Source: Fibrobacterota bacterium
Lineage (GTDB): Bacteria; Fibrobacterota; Fibrobacteria; UBA11236
Length of the DNA stretch: 48,129 nucleotides
Direction: 5' to 3'
NCBI GenBank assembly: GCA_947466585.1
Contig: CANIEU010000017.1
Location: 1-48,129 of the forward strand
Position numbers and translations under genes: made by a program. The first letter of the stretch is position 1. Every line of letters begins with the position of its first letter. Of the stretch, positions 32,443 to 41,818 are shown one piece after another. The notes under the pieces are model-generated. The model did no database searches and was not told the origin of the DNA. It saw only the letters and a list, made by a program, of their open reading frames with translations.

Positions 32443-33537
32443 ATGGCTGAACAACCCAATCCGGCTCTCTCGTTCATGAGGGGGCCGGATGTTTTAGCAA
32501 AGGCCCATCCGGTGAAGGAACGACCTTTCCAGAATTCCAAGACGCGCAAGCGGATTGTTGAGTTCCTCATTGAAAAAGCCATTCAGGGAGTGGCTTATAT
32601 CTCCCTCATTTTTATTTGCCTCATTTTCGTCTTCGTGTTTCGCGAAGCCTATCCGATTTTCACCCAAAAAGCTCAAGCCGTTCAAACTGAGGTCACCGGC
32701 GCCGCAGAATCCTACGGCGACGAAACGGGACTGACGCCTTCCAACGACGCGGTCGAACTCGTTCAAAACGAACATGACTTCTCCCCTACCGACCTCGCCG
32801 GAAAGACCTGGCAACCCGTTTCGCTCGACCCTAAATACGGTTTGATTCCTTTGTTGTTGGGCAGTTTGAAAGTCACGCTCATCGCCCTCCTTCTCGCCGG
32901 ACCCATCGGCATATTTGCCGCGCTCTACACTTCCAGCTTCGCCCCGCGCTGGGCGCGCGAAGGCATGAAGCCCATCATTGAAATTCTGGCGGGCATCCCG
33001 TCGGTGGTGATCGGATTTTTTGCCTTAGTGATTCTCGCCACTGGATTGCAAAATCTGTTCGGGTTTGAATTCCGCCTTAACGCTTTCGTGGGAGGCGTGG
33101 CGATGGCGCTCGCCGTGATCCCGATCATCTATACCGTCTCCGAAGACGCTTTGGCCGCGGTGCCCAAGGTCATGACAGAGGCGAGCCTCGCTCTCGGCGC
33201 CAGCCGCTGGGAGACGGCATTATTCGTTGTTTTACCCGCCGCGACTCCCGGAATTTTCGCCGCCGTAATCCTCGGCTTCGGTCGCGCCTTTGGGGAAACC
33301 ATGATCGTGCTGATGGCGACCGGCAATGCCGCGTTGATTACCGCGTCGATTTCTGACCCGGTGCGCACACTTTCGGCCACCATCGGCGCAGAAATGGCCG
33401 AAGTGGTATTCGGTGACCTGCATTACCGCGTGCTATTCTTTATTGGCGCACTGTTGTTCCTCATCTCCTTTGGCCTTAACGCCATCGCCGAATTCTTCGT
33501 TCGCAACCGTCTCATGAAGAAGTTCAAGGGAATCTGA
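32443..33537 (+). CDS. pstC: Phosphate ABC transporter permease PstC
   Basis: 364 residues. A cytoplasmic N-terminal arm of about 40 residues leads to the first membrane helix (about 48-68). A periplasmic insert of about 60 residues (TEVTGAAESYGDET..KTWQPVSLDPKYG) then separates it from the five-helix permease core. The coupling loop is [26 protein letters not shown], the EAA-type motif. The insert is longer than in the E. coli protein. There is no clear Shine-Dalgarno, and pstA begins 3 nt after the stop. Confidence 0.95.
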   Translation: MAEQPNPALSFMRGPDVLAKAHPVKERPFQNSKTRKRIVEFLIEKAIQGVAYISLIFICLIFVFVFREAYPIFTQKAQAVQTEVTGAAESYGDETGLTPSNDAVELVQNEHDFSPTDLAGKTWQPVSLDPKYGLIPLLLGSLKVTLIALLLAGPIGIFAALYTSSFAPRWAREGMKPIIEILAGIPSVVIGFFALVILATGLQNLFGFEFRLNAFVGGVAMALAVIPIIYTVSEDALAAVPKVMTEASLALGASRWETALFVVLPAATPGIFAAVILGFGRAFGETMIVLMATGNAALITASISDPVRTLSATIGAEMAEVVFGDLHYRVLFFIGALLFLISFGLNAIAEFFVRNRLMKKFKGI

Positions 33538-33540
33538 CCT

Positions 33541-34440
33541 ATGCTGTCCAAACGCATCAAAGGCAGGCTATTCGTCGGATTCACCGCCTTCTGCGCCTTT
33601 ATCGGGGTCGCAGCTGTGGCTTGGATCCTCGGCACCATCATCTGGGGTGGCGCGAGCCACATCACCTGGCAGTTCCTTTCCGCCGCACCCACCGAGGGCA
33701 TGACTGAAGGCGGCATCTTCCCTGCCATCTTCGGCACCTTTATGCTCGTGATCATCATGTCGATCGTCGGCGTGCCGGTGGGCACAATTACAGCCATCTA
33801 CCTCAGTGAATACACGAACCGACAGTCCAAACTCGCCCAAGTCATCCGGTTTGCCGTAAATACTTTAGCGGGAATCCCAGCGATCGTTTTCGGCCTCTTC
33901 GGCCTCGGTTTCTTCATCCAGTTCACCGGTGGACACCTCGACAGATTGTTCTACTCGGGAGAACTTCATTGGTCGCAACCCAATATTTTGTGGGCCAGCC
34001 TCACTTTGGCGTTACTCACACTACCCGTCGTAATCGTTTCGGTGGAAGAGGCCATCAAGACCGTGCCGCGGGAGCTTCGCGAAGCCTCCTTGGCCCTCGG
34101 AGCCACTCGATGGGAAACGATCTGGAACGTGGTGTTGCCGGGTAGCTTCAGCGGTATTCTCACAGGGGCCATACTCGCCGTGAGCCGTGGTGCGGGCGAA
34201 GTCGCCCCGATTCTATTTACCGGAGCGGCGTACTTCCTGCCTCATTTGCCCACCCAGTTTTCAGATCAGTTTATGGAACTCGGATACCACGTCTTCATTA
34301 TGACCACACAGTCCACGGACGTGGAAAAAACCATCGGCATACAATATGCCACCACCTTGGTTTTGTTAGCCCTTACATTCACTCTCAACTTTTCCGCCAT
34401 CGCGCTCCGTGCGCGCCTACGGAAACGCACGGCGGCCTGA
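33541..34440 (+). CDS. pstA: Phosphate ABC transporter permease PstA
   Basis: 299 residues, six predicted membrane helices. The EAA-type loop is [31 protein letters not shown]-like text is replaced by [19 protein letters not shown], a PstA trademark. It forms the channel with PstC. Overlap and spacing of only 3-4 nt on either side show tight coupling within pstCAB. Confidence 0.96.
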   Translation: MLSKRIKGRLFVGFTAFCAFIGVAAVAWILGTIIWGGASHITWQFLSAAPTEGMTEGGIFPAIFGTFMLVIIMSIVGVPVGTITAIYLSEYTNRQSKLAQVIRFAVNTLAGIPAIVFGLFGLGFFIQFTGGHLDRLFYSGELHWSQPNILWASLTLALLTLPVVIVSVEEAIKTVPRELREASLALGATRWETIWNVVLPGSFSGILTGAILAVSRGAGEVAPILFTGAAYFLPHLPTQFSDQFMELGYHVFIMTTQSTDVEKTIGIQYATTLVLLALTFTLNFSAIALRARLRKRTAA

Positions 34441-34444
34441 CCTT

Positions 34445-35215
34445 ATGACCGACTCGAACAAAACGCTAAAACTCACTGTGCGGGATCTAAACCTGCACTA
34501 TGGAATCAAGCACGCTCTGCAGGACGTCAGCATCGATATCCGCGAGCATCGCGTCACGGCCTTCATCGGTCCCTCCGGATGCGGCAAATCGACCTTCTTG
34601 CGCACTCTCAACCGCATGAATGATTTGATCGACGGGGTAAAGATCAAGGGTTCCGTGAAGCTGGATGGGCAAGATATCTATGCCAATGGCGTCGACACGG
34701 TGGAACTGCGCAAGCGCGTGGGCATGATCTTCCAAAAATCGAACCCGTTCCCGAAATCCATTTACGAGAACGTGGCCTACGGCCCGCGCATCCATGGCCT
34801 CAAGGATAAAGCGACGCTCGATGCGCTGGTAGAAAAAAGCCTGCGCCAGGCCGCCATTTGGGACGAAGTCAAAGACGAGCTTCACAAAAGCGCTCTCGCG
34901 CTTTCAGGCGGACAACAGCAGCGCCTCTGTATCGCTCGTGCTCTGGCCGTGGATCCCGAGGTTCTACTCATGGACGAGCCCGCTTCGGCCCTCGATCCTC
35001 TCGCGACTTCGAAGATCGAAGAGCTTGTTTATGAACTCAAGGACCGTTACACCATTGTCATCGTCACGCACAACATGCAGCAGGCCGCTCGCGTGTCGGA
35101 CGATACGGCGTTCTTCTACATGGGCAAGCTGATTGAATTTGACGCCACAGAGCGTATTTTCACCAGCCCCAAGGAACGTCAAACGGAAGACTACATCACC
35201 GGGCGGTTCGGCTAA
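34445..35215 (+). CDS. pstB: Phosphate ABC transporter ATPase PstB
   Basis: 256 residues from the ATG at 34445, 4 nt after the pstA stop. Walker [10 protein letters not shown], the Q-loop [20 protein letters not shown] (PstB-specific), the signature [16 protein letters not shown] and Walker [14 protein letters not shown] are all intact, as is the switch histidine in [13 protein letters not shown]. It powers phosphate import. Confidence 0.98.
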   Translation: MTDSNKTLKLTVRDLNLHYGIKHALQDVSIDIREHRVTAFIGPSGCGKSTFLRTLNRMNDLIDGVKIKGSVKLDGQDIYANGVDTVELRKRVGMIFQKSNPFPKSIYENVAYGPRIHGLKDKATLDALVEKSLRQAAIWDEVKDELHKSALALSGGQQQRLCIARALAVDPEVLLMDEPASALDPLATSKIEELVYELKDRYTIVIVTHNMQQAARVSDDTAFFYMGKLIEFDATERIFTSPKERQTEDYITGRFG

Positions 35216-35282
35216 ACCGGCCGTACGCGCAATTTCGGATTTCAAGCGACCCAACCGGATAACGGAGAGACACGGAGACCAT

Positions 35283-35945
35283 ATGGAACGGCATTTTGAA
35301 CGAGACCTCGACCAACTGCGCCGCAAGTTGGAAGAAATGGTGGGCCTTTGCACGGATGGCATGAACGCGGCGGCACAAGCCTTCGTCGAAGGCAACGCCC
35401 AGGCGGCCGAACGTGCATTTTTGAACGAGCGCCGCATCAACCAACTCGAGATCGAAATCGACCACGATGTGGTCGATTGCTTCGCGCTCTTTCAGCCTGT
35501 CGCAGTAGATCTGCGGTTCCTGCTTGCGATTCTCAAGATCAACAACGATCTGGAACGCATCGCCGACCACGTCGTGAACATCTCCCAATCCGCGGTCTCG
35601 TGCGCGGCGCAACCCCCGGCAACCCGCCTAGAACTGCCCCGCATGTTCATGCTCGCGCAAAACATGTTCGCGGACGCCTGCCGCAGTTTCTTCGAAAAGG
35701 ATTTGCAGACCGCACGCATGGTGCTCGAAACCGACGATATGGTGGACGGACTCAACCGTTCCACCACTCGCGAGGCGGTGCAGATGGTAAAGGCTGGAAC
35801 GCTGAGCCTCGAAGCCGCGCTGGAATTGATGCGGATCGCCCGCAATCTGGAGCGTATCGGCGATCTATCCACCAACATCGCGGAAGAAGTGATCTTCCAC
35901 GTGCAGGCCAAGGTGATCAAACACCACGGCGACGAAAACAAGTAG
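35283..35945 (+). CDS. phoU: Phosphate signalling protein PhoU
   Basis: 220 residues from the ATG at 35283 (CGGAG upstream). Two three-helix PhoU repeats are seen: LRRKLEEMVGLCTDGMNAA..AILKINNDLERIADHVVNI and MFMLAQNMFADACRSFF..LMRIARNLERIGDLSTNIAEE. Each carries the E-R-I-x-D metal-binding motif. PhoU links the Pst transporter to the PhoR/PhoB two-component system; those genes are not in this window. The operon ends at a hairpin 6 nt downstream. Confidence 0.97.
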   Translation: MERHFERDLDQLRRKLEEMVGLCTDGMNAAAQAFVEGNAQAAERAFLNERRINQLEIEIDHDVVDCFALFQPVAVDLRFLLAILKINNDLERIADHVVNISQSAVSCAAQPPATRLELPRMFMLAQNMFADACRSFFEKDLQTARMVLETDDMVDGLNRSTTREAVQMVKAGTLSLEAALELMRIARNLERIGDLSTNIAEEVIFHVQAKVIKHHGDENK

Positions 35946-35951
35946 GCTATC

Positions 35952-35993
35952 GGCCGCCCAGATCTGATTCATTCAGACGGGTGGCCAGGTTTT
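35952..35993 (+). terminator. Terminator of the phosphate operon
   Basis: GGCCGCCC pairs with GGGTGGCC (one G-T), and an inner CTGA-TTCAT-TCAG extends the stem. GGTTTT follows. The 3' arm lies within the last codons of the convergent acetyltransferase gene (stop at 35973-35975). Confidence 0.6.
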
Positions 35994-36557
35994 AATCACG
36001 TACCCGGTGGATCCCGCCTCAGAAATCACCCGGGCCGGCACGCCGGCTGCCACGGCATGATCGGGCACATCCTTGGTGACCACGGAGTTCGCGCCGATGG
36101 CGGCATGGTTGCCGATGCGCACGTTCCCGATGATTTTCGCACCGGGCCCCACATAAACATTATCACCGATTACTGGCGCACCCTTGTGCGGCCCGCGCAT
36201 GCTTTTCCCCAACACGATTTCCTGGTCGATCGTGAAGTTGCTGCCAATGCGGCTTTTGTGGTACACGTAAATCCCGCCGAAATGGGCGATGTAAAGACCC
36301 GGTCCCACCGAGGTATTGTACGGCAGGTAGATGCCGTACTTGTGGGAATAGTGACGCAATATCCAGCGTGCAAACAAATAGGACGGTAGAAGACGCAGCC
36401 CGGCGTGCGAAGCCATGTAAGCGCATGTGCGCATCCAGAAGGCGTATTGGAAACCCGGATGCAGCAGAAGATATTTCAGCAGGCTGGGGACCGAAAATCC
36501 AGCGGTATGCCGGTACAAGTCCGAGCGAACCAAGGTTCGGTATGTTCCGAAATTCAT
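35973..36557 (-). CDS. Serine acetyltransferase-like hexapeptide-repeat acyltransferase
   Basis: 194 residues. The first 75 residues are basic and helical (YRTLVRSDLYRHTAG, FARWILRHYSHKYGI). Left-handed beta-helix turns follow: SVGPGLYIAHFGGIYV, IGSNFTIDQEIVLGK, VIGDNVYVGPGAKIIGNVRIGNHAAIGANSVVTKDVPDHAVAAGVPARVI. The His in YIAHFGG and the pattern after it are CysE-like. The shorter N-terminus is more like acetyltransferases of polysaccharide clusters, so the acceptor may be serine or a sugar. It stands alone. TTG-N19-TATCTTCC ends 5 nt before the ATG, so the mRNA should be almost leaderless. Confidence 0.82.
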   Translation of the reverse strand: MNFGTYRTLVRSDLYRHTAGFSVPSLLKYLLLHPGFQYAFWMRTCAYMASHAGLRLLPSYLFARWILRHYSHKYGIYLPYNTSVGPGLYIAHFGGIYVYHKSRIGSNFTIDQEIVLGKSMRGPHKGAPVIGDNVYVGPGAKIIGNVRIGNHAAIGANSVVTKDVPDHAVAAGVPARVISEAGSTGYVIKTWPPV

Positions 36558-36562
36558 GACGG

Positions 36563-36592
36563 GGAAGATAGTTTCACCACAGGCCGGGGCAA
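36563..36592 (-). promoter_or_regulatory. Promoter of the acetyltransferase gene
   Basis: TTG (36592-36590), 19 nt and TATCTTCC (36570-36563) on the minus strand, with the start codon only 5 nt further on. Confidence 0.45.
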
Positions 36593-36629
36593 CAAGATGC
36601 CGCGGTTCCGATTCCCGGTTTAAGGGGAA

Positions 36630-37103
36630 TCAGCCGCCCATCAAGGGGCCGCAGCATTTCTTGAATTTTTTTCCGCTGCCGCAGAAGCAGGGATCGTTGC
36701 GGCCTACTTCGGCGGAGGCTTTGCGAAAGGTCTCCCCCTTCACGGAACCGTCCTCGCGCAAGGCCCCACGGAATTTGCCCGCCAGCGCCTCGGCGCAAAC
36801 CTGCAAGGCTCCAGCCGCAGGAAAACGCCCGCTCTCCTTGAGGAACCCGAAAAAGCCTTCGAGCAATTCGGGTAGGGCTTGTTTCGCCGCAAGCGGCAGG
36901 TTCAGCCGCCCCATGTCTTGGAGCAGTACGACCTCAACGATTCCCGGTGTGACTTGCGCGAGAGAATGCGCGCCCCGTTCTGCGGCGCGATCGAAGAACG
37001 CCGACAAAACCGCCTCGGCGTGTTCCTTTACGGCGGAAGACAAAAACAGGAACTGGGGAGACTCGGCATATTCCGAGACAAAGGATTCCGGGCTCTCCAA
37101 CAC
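36630..37103 (-). CDS. SEC-C motif protein
   Basis: 157 residues, GTG start 5 nt after the thiG stop. Most of the chain is helical and unassigned. The C-terminus [19 protein letters not shown] is the SEC-C zinc-binding motif (Cys-x-Cys and Cys-Cys) found at the end of SecA and in many small proteins of unknown job. It might bind ribosome or SecB-like partners, but nothing here shows that. It is probably cotranscribed with thiG. Confidence 0.8.
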   Translation of the reverse strand: MLESPESFVSEYAESPQFLFLSSAVKEHAEAVLSAFFDRAAERGAHSLAQVTPGIVEVVLLQDMGRLNLPLAAKQALPELLEGFFGFLKESGRFPAAGALQVCAEALAGKFRGALREDGSVKGETFRKASAEVGRNDPCFCGSGKKFKKCCGPLMGG

Positions 37104-37108
37104 GGGGG

Positions 37109-37894
37109 CTACCCCAAACCTTCTTGCGGGCTGCTCGCCGATCCGTAGATCTTGCGCGGAATGCGGCCCGCCAGCCAGGCCTCGCGCCCGGCTTCGGTGG
37201 CGAGGCGGAATGCGCGCGCCATGCGCACCGGGTCGTCGGCGCAGGCGATGCCGGTGTTGCAGAGAATCCCGTCCACACCGAGTTCCATGGCGCGGGCGAG
37301 GTCGGAAGCCGTTCCCATTCCCGCATCCACGATCACCGGGCAGGCCAAGGATTCCATGATCATGCGGATGTTGTTCTCGTTGATCACCCCTTGGCCGCTG
37401 CCGATGGGAGAACCGGCGGGCATCACCGCCGCCACGCCGAGATCTTCCAGCCGCTTGGCCAGCACCGGATCATCGCTGGTGTACACATAGACCGTGAAGC
37501 CTTCGTCCACGAGGATTTTGGAGGCCGCGTAGGTACCCAAAGGATCGGGCAACAGGGTCTTCGCCTCGGCGAGCACCTCGAGCTTGATCAAGTTCATGCC
37601 CTGTGCGCGCGCGAGGCGGGCGATGCGAACCGCGTCCTCGACCGAATACGCCCCTGCGGTGTTGGGTAAAAGCGTGTACTTCTTGGTGTCGATGAAGTTG
37701 AGGATGTTTTCTTCTTCGGGGCCGTCGAGCTTGACACGGCCGAGGGCGACCGTGACCATATCCGCGCCCGAAGCCTCGTGGGCCTGGAGCATGATCTCGA
37801 AGGTGGGATACTTGCCGGTACCGACAATAAGGCGGGACTTGTGGGCCCGACCGCCGATGACGAGGGGCTTATCGTGAATCTTTTCTGGGGTCAT
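37109..37894 (-). CDS. thiG: Thiazole synthase
   Basis: 261 residues. ThiG builds the thiazole phosphate from deoxyxylulose phosphate, dehydroglycine and ThiS thiocarboxylate. Motifs: [16 protein letters not shown], the Schiff-base lysine region [54 protein letters not shown] and [12 protein letters not shown]. thiS, thiH/thiO and thiF are not adjacent, and thiE is 30 kb away, so the pathway is scattered. No TPP riboswitch is visible in the 134 nt upstream. Confidence 0.96.
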   Translation of the reverse strand: MTPEKIHDKPLVIGGRAHKSRLIVGTGKYPTFEIMLQAHEASGADMVTVALGRVKLDGPEEENILNFIDTKKYTLLPNTAGAYSVEDAVRIARLARAQGMNLIKLEVLAEAKTLLPDPLGTYAASKILVDEGFTVYVYTSDDPVLAKRLEDLGVAAVMPAGSPIGSGQGVINENNIRMIMESLACPVIVDAGMGTASDLARAMELGVDGILCNTGIACADDPVRMARAFRLATEAGREAWLAGRIPRKIYGSASSPQEGLG

Positions 37895-37960
37895 AGGGGA
37901 AAAATGCCTTTTTTGAGGGGAGGACAGGGTCGGCGAAGCCTTTTCGGTTCAAATTCCCGG

Positions 37961-37991
37961 TTGATTCCCGGGGCAGAAGGAATTACGTTTG
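37961..37991 (+). promoter_or_regulatory. Promoter of rpmE
   Basis: TTG (37961-37963), exactly 20 nt and a perfect TACGTTTG (37984-37991). The leader would be about 33 nt. The same 20-nt spacing occurs at recA and at the right-end leader. Confidence 0.65.
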
Positions 37992-38028
37992 TTTCCTCAT
38001 TTTTTTAGCGAAAACTGGAGTTTGGGCC

Positions 38029-38418
38029 ATGAAGACCGACACTCATCCGAAATACACTGCGCAGAACTTTACTTGTTCCTGTGGCAATGTCATCGAACTG
38101 CCTTCGACCACCAACGGTCAGGGTATTGAAATTTGCTCGAACTGTCACCCGTACTACACGGGCAAGCAGAAGATGATCGATTCCGGCGGCCGTATCGAGA
38201 AGTTCACTTCGCGTTACACCACCGTGGTCGGCGCCGCGCGCAAGACCCGCAAGGAAATTCCGGCCAAAGTGGCTTCCGCCGCTCCGGCCGCGCCCGAAGC
38301 TCTTTCCAAGACCAAGGCCAAGGCTGCCAAGCCCAAGGCTGCGGCCAAGGAAGCGCCCGCTGCCGAAGCTACTGCAGCTGCGGATTCGGTCGTCGAAGAA
38401 GCCCCGGCCGCCGAGTAA
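38029..38418 (+). CDS. rpmE: Ribosomal protein L31 with Ala/Lys-rich tail
   Basis: 129 residues; ordinary L31 has about 70. The core begins MKTDTHPKYT and keeps the zinc ligands C16-x-C18 and C36-x2-C39 (the zinc-bearing C+ form), then HPYYTGKQK and GRIEKF. From about residue 75 an added tail of Ala, Lys, Pro and Glu (AAPEALSKTKAKAAKPKAAAK) runs to an acidic end. The tail is probably disordered. GGAG lies 9 nt before the ATG. The DUF1385 gene follows by 24 nt. Confidence 0.95.
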   Translation: MKTDTHPKYTAQNFTCSCGNVIELPSTTNGQGIEICSNCHPYYTGKQKMIDSGGRIEKFTSRYTTVVGAARKTRKEIPAKVASAAPAAPEALSKTKAKAAKPKAAAKEAPAAEATAAADSVVEEAPAAE

Positions 38419-38442
38419 TCGGCCCGGCCTTCGGAGGTTCCC

Positions 38443-39540
38443 ATGCGTTTCTTCCGATCCCTCCCGCTGCGCGTGCATGTGGGCTGGATGCATCTTCTGA
38501 ATCTTGAGGCCGACGCCGACTCGATCACTGGGGGCCCGGCCTCTTTCGTTTCCCCCCCGTCTTCTCCTTCCGAGCTTTCCGTCACCACCGTCACCACCGG
38601 CACGGAACCTGCGATCCACCTCGACCCCATCGGCGGTCAGGCCGTCGTTGAAGGCGTTCTGATGCGCGCCCCCGGTCGCATCGCCATCGCAGCCCGGGCA
38701 CCCGACGGCACCATCGCCGTGCAAAGCCGCGCCTTCGTACCGTTTGCCAAGCGCCATCCGCTGCTCCGCTTTCCCGTTTTGCGCGGCGCGGCCTCGCTGA
38801 TCGAAGCGTTGTACGTGGGCACGCAAGCCCTCAACTGGTCCGCTGGCGTGCAGGAAAAAACCACCGAGCCCGCCGAAGAACTTTCCGCGCCCACCAGCAT
38901 GCGCGAAAAGGCCGCGCTGGTCGGCACCTTGGTGATCTCCTTCGCGCTCGCACTCGGCTTGTTCCAATTGTTGCCTTACGGAATCGCGTCCCTGGTAACG
39001 GGTGGCAGCAAATCGCACCCCAACAATCCCTTGTTGTTCAACGGCACGGCCGGAGCGGTGCGCATCTCGCTGCTCGTCGTCTACATGTGGGCGCTTTCCT
39101 TCGTGCCCGATGTGCGCCGCTTGTTCCAATACCACGGCGCCGAACACAAATCGATCTTCGCGCACGAAAGCGGCGCGGGTCTCACGCCGGCTGCGGTGGA
39201 GCGCCAAACCCGGTTTCACCCGCGCTGCGGCACCTCATTCATTCTGATCGTCGCGCTGGTATGCGTACTGTTCTTCTCCCTGTTCGATGCGTTGTTGGCG
39301 AATGGTTTCGGTTATCACTATCCGAACTTCCTGATCCGTTTTGCGATCCACCTTCCTTTCGTTCCGTTGGTGGCGGGCCTCTCCTTTGAATTGCTGAAGC
39401 TTTCTGCCCGGCATCAGGAATCCGCGTGGATGCGTCCCCTGATTTTGCCCGGATTGTGGTTGCAGCGCATCACCACGCGCGAGCCCGACGTCGACCAGAT
39501 CGATGTTGCGATCGTCTCCGCCAAAGCGGCGATAGCATAG
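38443..39540 (+). CDS. DUF1385 family membrane protein
   Basis: 365 residues. After a variable N-terminus of about 60 residues the family core begins, GGQAVVEGVLMRAPGRIAIAARAPDG. Then come VPFAKRHPLLRFPVLRG, membrane segments at about 160-182, 200-225 and 265-300, and the strongly conserved YHGAEHKSI and HPRCGTSF motifs, which look like metal ligands. The biochemical role of DUF1385 is not established. CGGAGG precedes the ATG. In Firmicutes this gene lies between rpmE and prmC/prfA; here prfA-prmC is 6 kb further right. Confidence 0.9.
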   Translation: MRFFRSLPLRVHVGWMHLLNLEADADSITGGPASFVSPPSSPSELSVTTVTTGTEPAIHLDPIGGQAVVEGVLMRAPGRIAIAARAPDGTIAVQSRAFVPFAKRHPLLRFPVLRGAASLIEALYVGTQALNWSAGVQEKTTEPAEELSAPTSMREKAALVGTLVISFALALGLFQLLPYGIASLVTGGSKSHPNNPLLFNGTAGAVRISLLVVYMWALSFVPDVRRLFQYHGAEHKSIFAHESGAGLTPAAVERQTRFHPRCGTSFILIVALVCVLFFSLFDALLANGFGYHYPNFLIRFAIHLPFVPLVAGLSFELLKLSARHQESAWMRPLILPGLWLQRITTREPDVDQIDVAIVSAKAAIA

Positions 39541-39715
39541 ACGGTAGTAGGTAGTAGGTAGTAGGTAGAGATTACTGTAGTTCGCGTCCATTCGATTCGG
39601 AACTGTGGCGCCTTCCCATTCATTTACATCCGGTCAAATACTGCTCATAACGAGTATTTTCCGACCTTTTCTACCTTCTACCGTCTACTGGCTGTTTGAT
39701 TTAAACTGAAAACAG
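39541..39715. repeat. GGTAG heptamer repeats between DUF1385 and the antiporter gene
   Basis: Four 7-mers, ACGGTAG then TAGGTAG three times (39541-39568), begin right after the DUF1385 stop. An inverted match CTACCTTCTACCGTCTACT lies at 39671-39689. The two could pair over a loop of about 100 nt, or be separate copies of a dispersed repeat. A single related GTAGACGGTAG also occurs at about 15223-15233. Confidence 0.55.
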
Positions 39716-41797
39716 ATGCATCAGCTCGCTTTTTTACAAGATCTCGCCGTGGTGATGATCGTGGCAGGTTTGGTCACGATCCTGTGCCACCGTTTCAAAC
39801 AGCCGGTGGTGTTAGGCTATATCATCGCCGGCTTGCTGATCGGGCCCCATACCCCACCGTACAACCTGATTCATGACATGGAGACCATCCACATCCTTTC
39901 GGAATTGGGTGTGATCTTCCTCATGTTCAGCTTGGGCCTCGAATTCAGCCTGCGCAAGTTGCGGCAGGTGGGTTCGACCGCTTTCATCGCGGCCTCACTC
40001 GAAATCCTTCTGATGTTGTTCGTGGGTTACCAGATCGGCAAATTTTTCGGCTGGCGGCCGATGGACAGCCTGTTTCTCGGGGCCATTCTCGCCATCTCCT
40101 CAACCACGATCATCATGAAAGCCTTCGGCGAACTGCGTCTCGGCAAGCAGAAATTCGCCAGCCTCGTTTTCGGCATCCTGATCGTGGAAGACATGCTGGG
40201 CATCGTTCTCATCGCCCTGCTTTCCGGAATCGCCAAAACGGGATCGCTCCAGGGCGTCGACACCTTCGTCACGATCGCGCAACTCGGCGTGTTTCTGGTG
40301 GTCTCTCTGGTGATCGGATTGCTCACGGTACCTCGCCTGATCGGATTCGTGGCCCGCTTCGCCAGCCCCGAAATGCTGCTGATCACCGTTCTCGCCCTGT
40401 GTTTCGGATTCACCTTGATCACGGTCAAACTCCAGTACAGCGTGGCTCTGGGCGCCTTTTTGATCGGAGCCATACTCGCGGAGGCAAAGGAACTCGGAAA
40501 GATCGAAGCGCTGCTCCACCCCATCCGCGACATGTTCAGCGCGGTGTTTTTCGTTTCGGTAGGCCTGCTCATCAATCCGGCTCTTATCGTGCAGTACATC
40601 ATACCCATCACCGTTATCTCGGTGGCGGTGGTGTTGGGCAAGGTCATCACCTGCAGCATCGGTACTTTTTTGGCGGGTCACGACATTCCCACCTCGACGC
40701 GTGTGGGGATGAGCCTGTCGCAGATCGGCGAATTCTCCTTCATCATCGCCGCATTGGGCCTGACGCTCGGCGTGACCAGCGATTTCCTCTACCCCATCGC
40801 GGTGAGCGTGTCCGCCATCACCACCCTGACCACGCCTTACCTCATTCGGGCATCCGATCCGTTTACAGGTTGGTTACTTCGGCGGGCACCAGCAACTGCG
40901 GTTTCCTACGCCAACCTCTATACCCGGTGGTATGGCCATCTGCATCGCGAACGGCAGAACAGTCATGTACGTAAAATCCTGCGCCGCATCATGGGCCAAC
41001 TCGGGATTTTCCTGAGCCTCATCGCGGGCGCATTGTTCGCTGCCGTGTTCCTTTCCCGTGTGGTGCTGCGGTTTTTGCCTGACCTGCGCATTTGGGAAAA
41101 TATTATCAAGTCGCTGTTTTGGGGGATTGCGATCGTGGCCGTTCTCCCGGTTTATATCGCAGCCATCCGCAAGCTCCGTGCACTCGGCATGATCTTGGCC
41201 GAGCTTGGTCTACCCGATCGCGTGAACGGCGAGCGCAAGGTGGAATTACGCGCCGTGGTGGCGAATGCATTTTGGGCCTTTACCCTGTTGCTTTTGGCGG
41301 GATTCACTTTCGGCTTGAGTTATGCGGCCTTGCCTTCCGCTTATCTCGTGGTGGCGTTGGTGCTTGTGGTGGGCGCTTTGGCGTGGTTCCTGCGCGATTC
41401 CTTCAACAAGATTTATTTCCAGGGGAAAAGTGCACTGGCGGATACCTTCAGTAAATCCGCCCATGAACCATCGCATCGCGACGGAGATCCGGGTGAGATC
41501 ACCACGGAGAATCCTTCTGTGGCTCTGCTCAGCAAAGAAGGGCGTTTGGAATCCTTGACCTTGGGAGCGAACATGCCCTGCGTATCGCGGACCATCCGCG
41601 AGCTTGCGTTGCGGACGCAGACGGGGGCGCTGATCGTGGGGATTCAGCGCGAAGGTCGTGATCCGATTGTGAATCCTTCGAACGAGGAGTACTTGCTCCC
41701 GGGCGATCAGGTGATTTTATTCGGCAATGCGGGGCAACTTGAAGATGCGGTGCAACTGCTTTCCGGCGGCAGCGAGCAAATCGCCTCCGCCGGATAG
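39716..41797 (+). CDS. CPA2-type cation:proton antiporter with C-terminal RCK_C (TrkA-C) domain
   Basis: 693 residues. Residues 1 to about 385 are the antiporter core of 12-13 helices, with PVVLGYIIAGLLIGP, FSLGLEFSLRKLR, AISSTTIIMKAF, and the ion-site SQIGEFSFIIAALGL of the KefB/YbaL type. Two further membrane blocks follow (about 420-500 and 515-560). The end (about 605-690) is a TrkA-C domain (SLTLGANMPCVSRTIREL, GDQVILFGNAGQLEDAV). The nucleotide-binding TrkA-N domain seen in KefB/C is missing. It probably exchanges K+ or Na+ for protons. No Shine-Dalgarno is seen. Confidence 0.87.
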   Translation: MHQLAFLQDLAVVMIVAGLVTILCHRFKQPVVLGYIIAGLLIGPHTPPYNLIHDMETIHILSELGVIFLMFSLGLEFSLRKLRQVGSTAFIAASLEILLMLFVGYQIGKFFGWRPMDSLFLGAILAISSTTIIMKAFGELRLGKQKFASLVFGILIVEDMLGIVLIALLSGIAKTGSLQGVDTFVTIAQLGVFLVVSLVIGLLTVPRLIGFVARFASPEMLLITVLALCFGFTLITVKLQYSVALGAFLIGAILAEAKELGKIEALLHPIRDMFSAVFFVSVGLLINPALIVQYIIPITVISVAVVLGKVITCSIGTFLAGHDIPTSTRVGMSLSQIGEFSFIIAALGLTLGVTSDFLYPIAVSVSAITTLTTPYLIRASDPFTGWLLRRAPATAVSYANLYTRWYGHLHRERQNSHVRKILRRIMGQLGIFLSLIAGALFAAVFLSRVVLRFLPDLRIWENIIKSLFWGIAIVAVLPVYIAAIRKLRALGMILAELGLPDRVNGERKVELRAVVANAFWAFTLLLLAGFTFGLSYAALPSAYLVVALVLVVGALAWFLRDSFNKIYFQGKSALADTFSKSAHEPSHRDGDPGEITTENPSVALLSKEGRLESLTLGANMPCVSRTIRELALRTQTGALIVGIQREGRDPIVNPSNEEYLLPGDQVILFGNAGQLEDAVQLLSGGSEQIASAG

Positions 41798-41818
41798 TTG
41801 TGATCCCTTAATATTCCC

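Noticed and set aside
37895-38028. TPP riboswitch upstream of thiG (also checked before thiE)
   Set aside because: The CTGAGA and ACCTGA...GGATAATGCC-type core elements are absent in both places.
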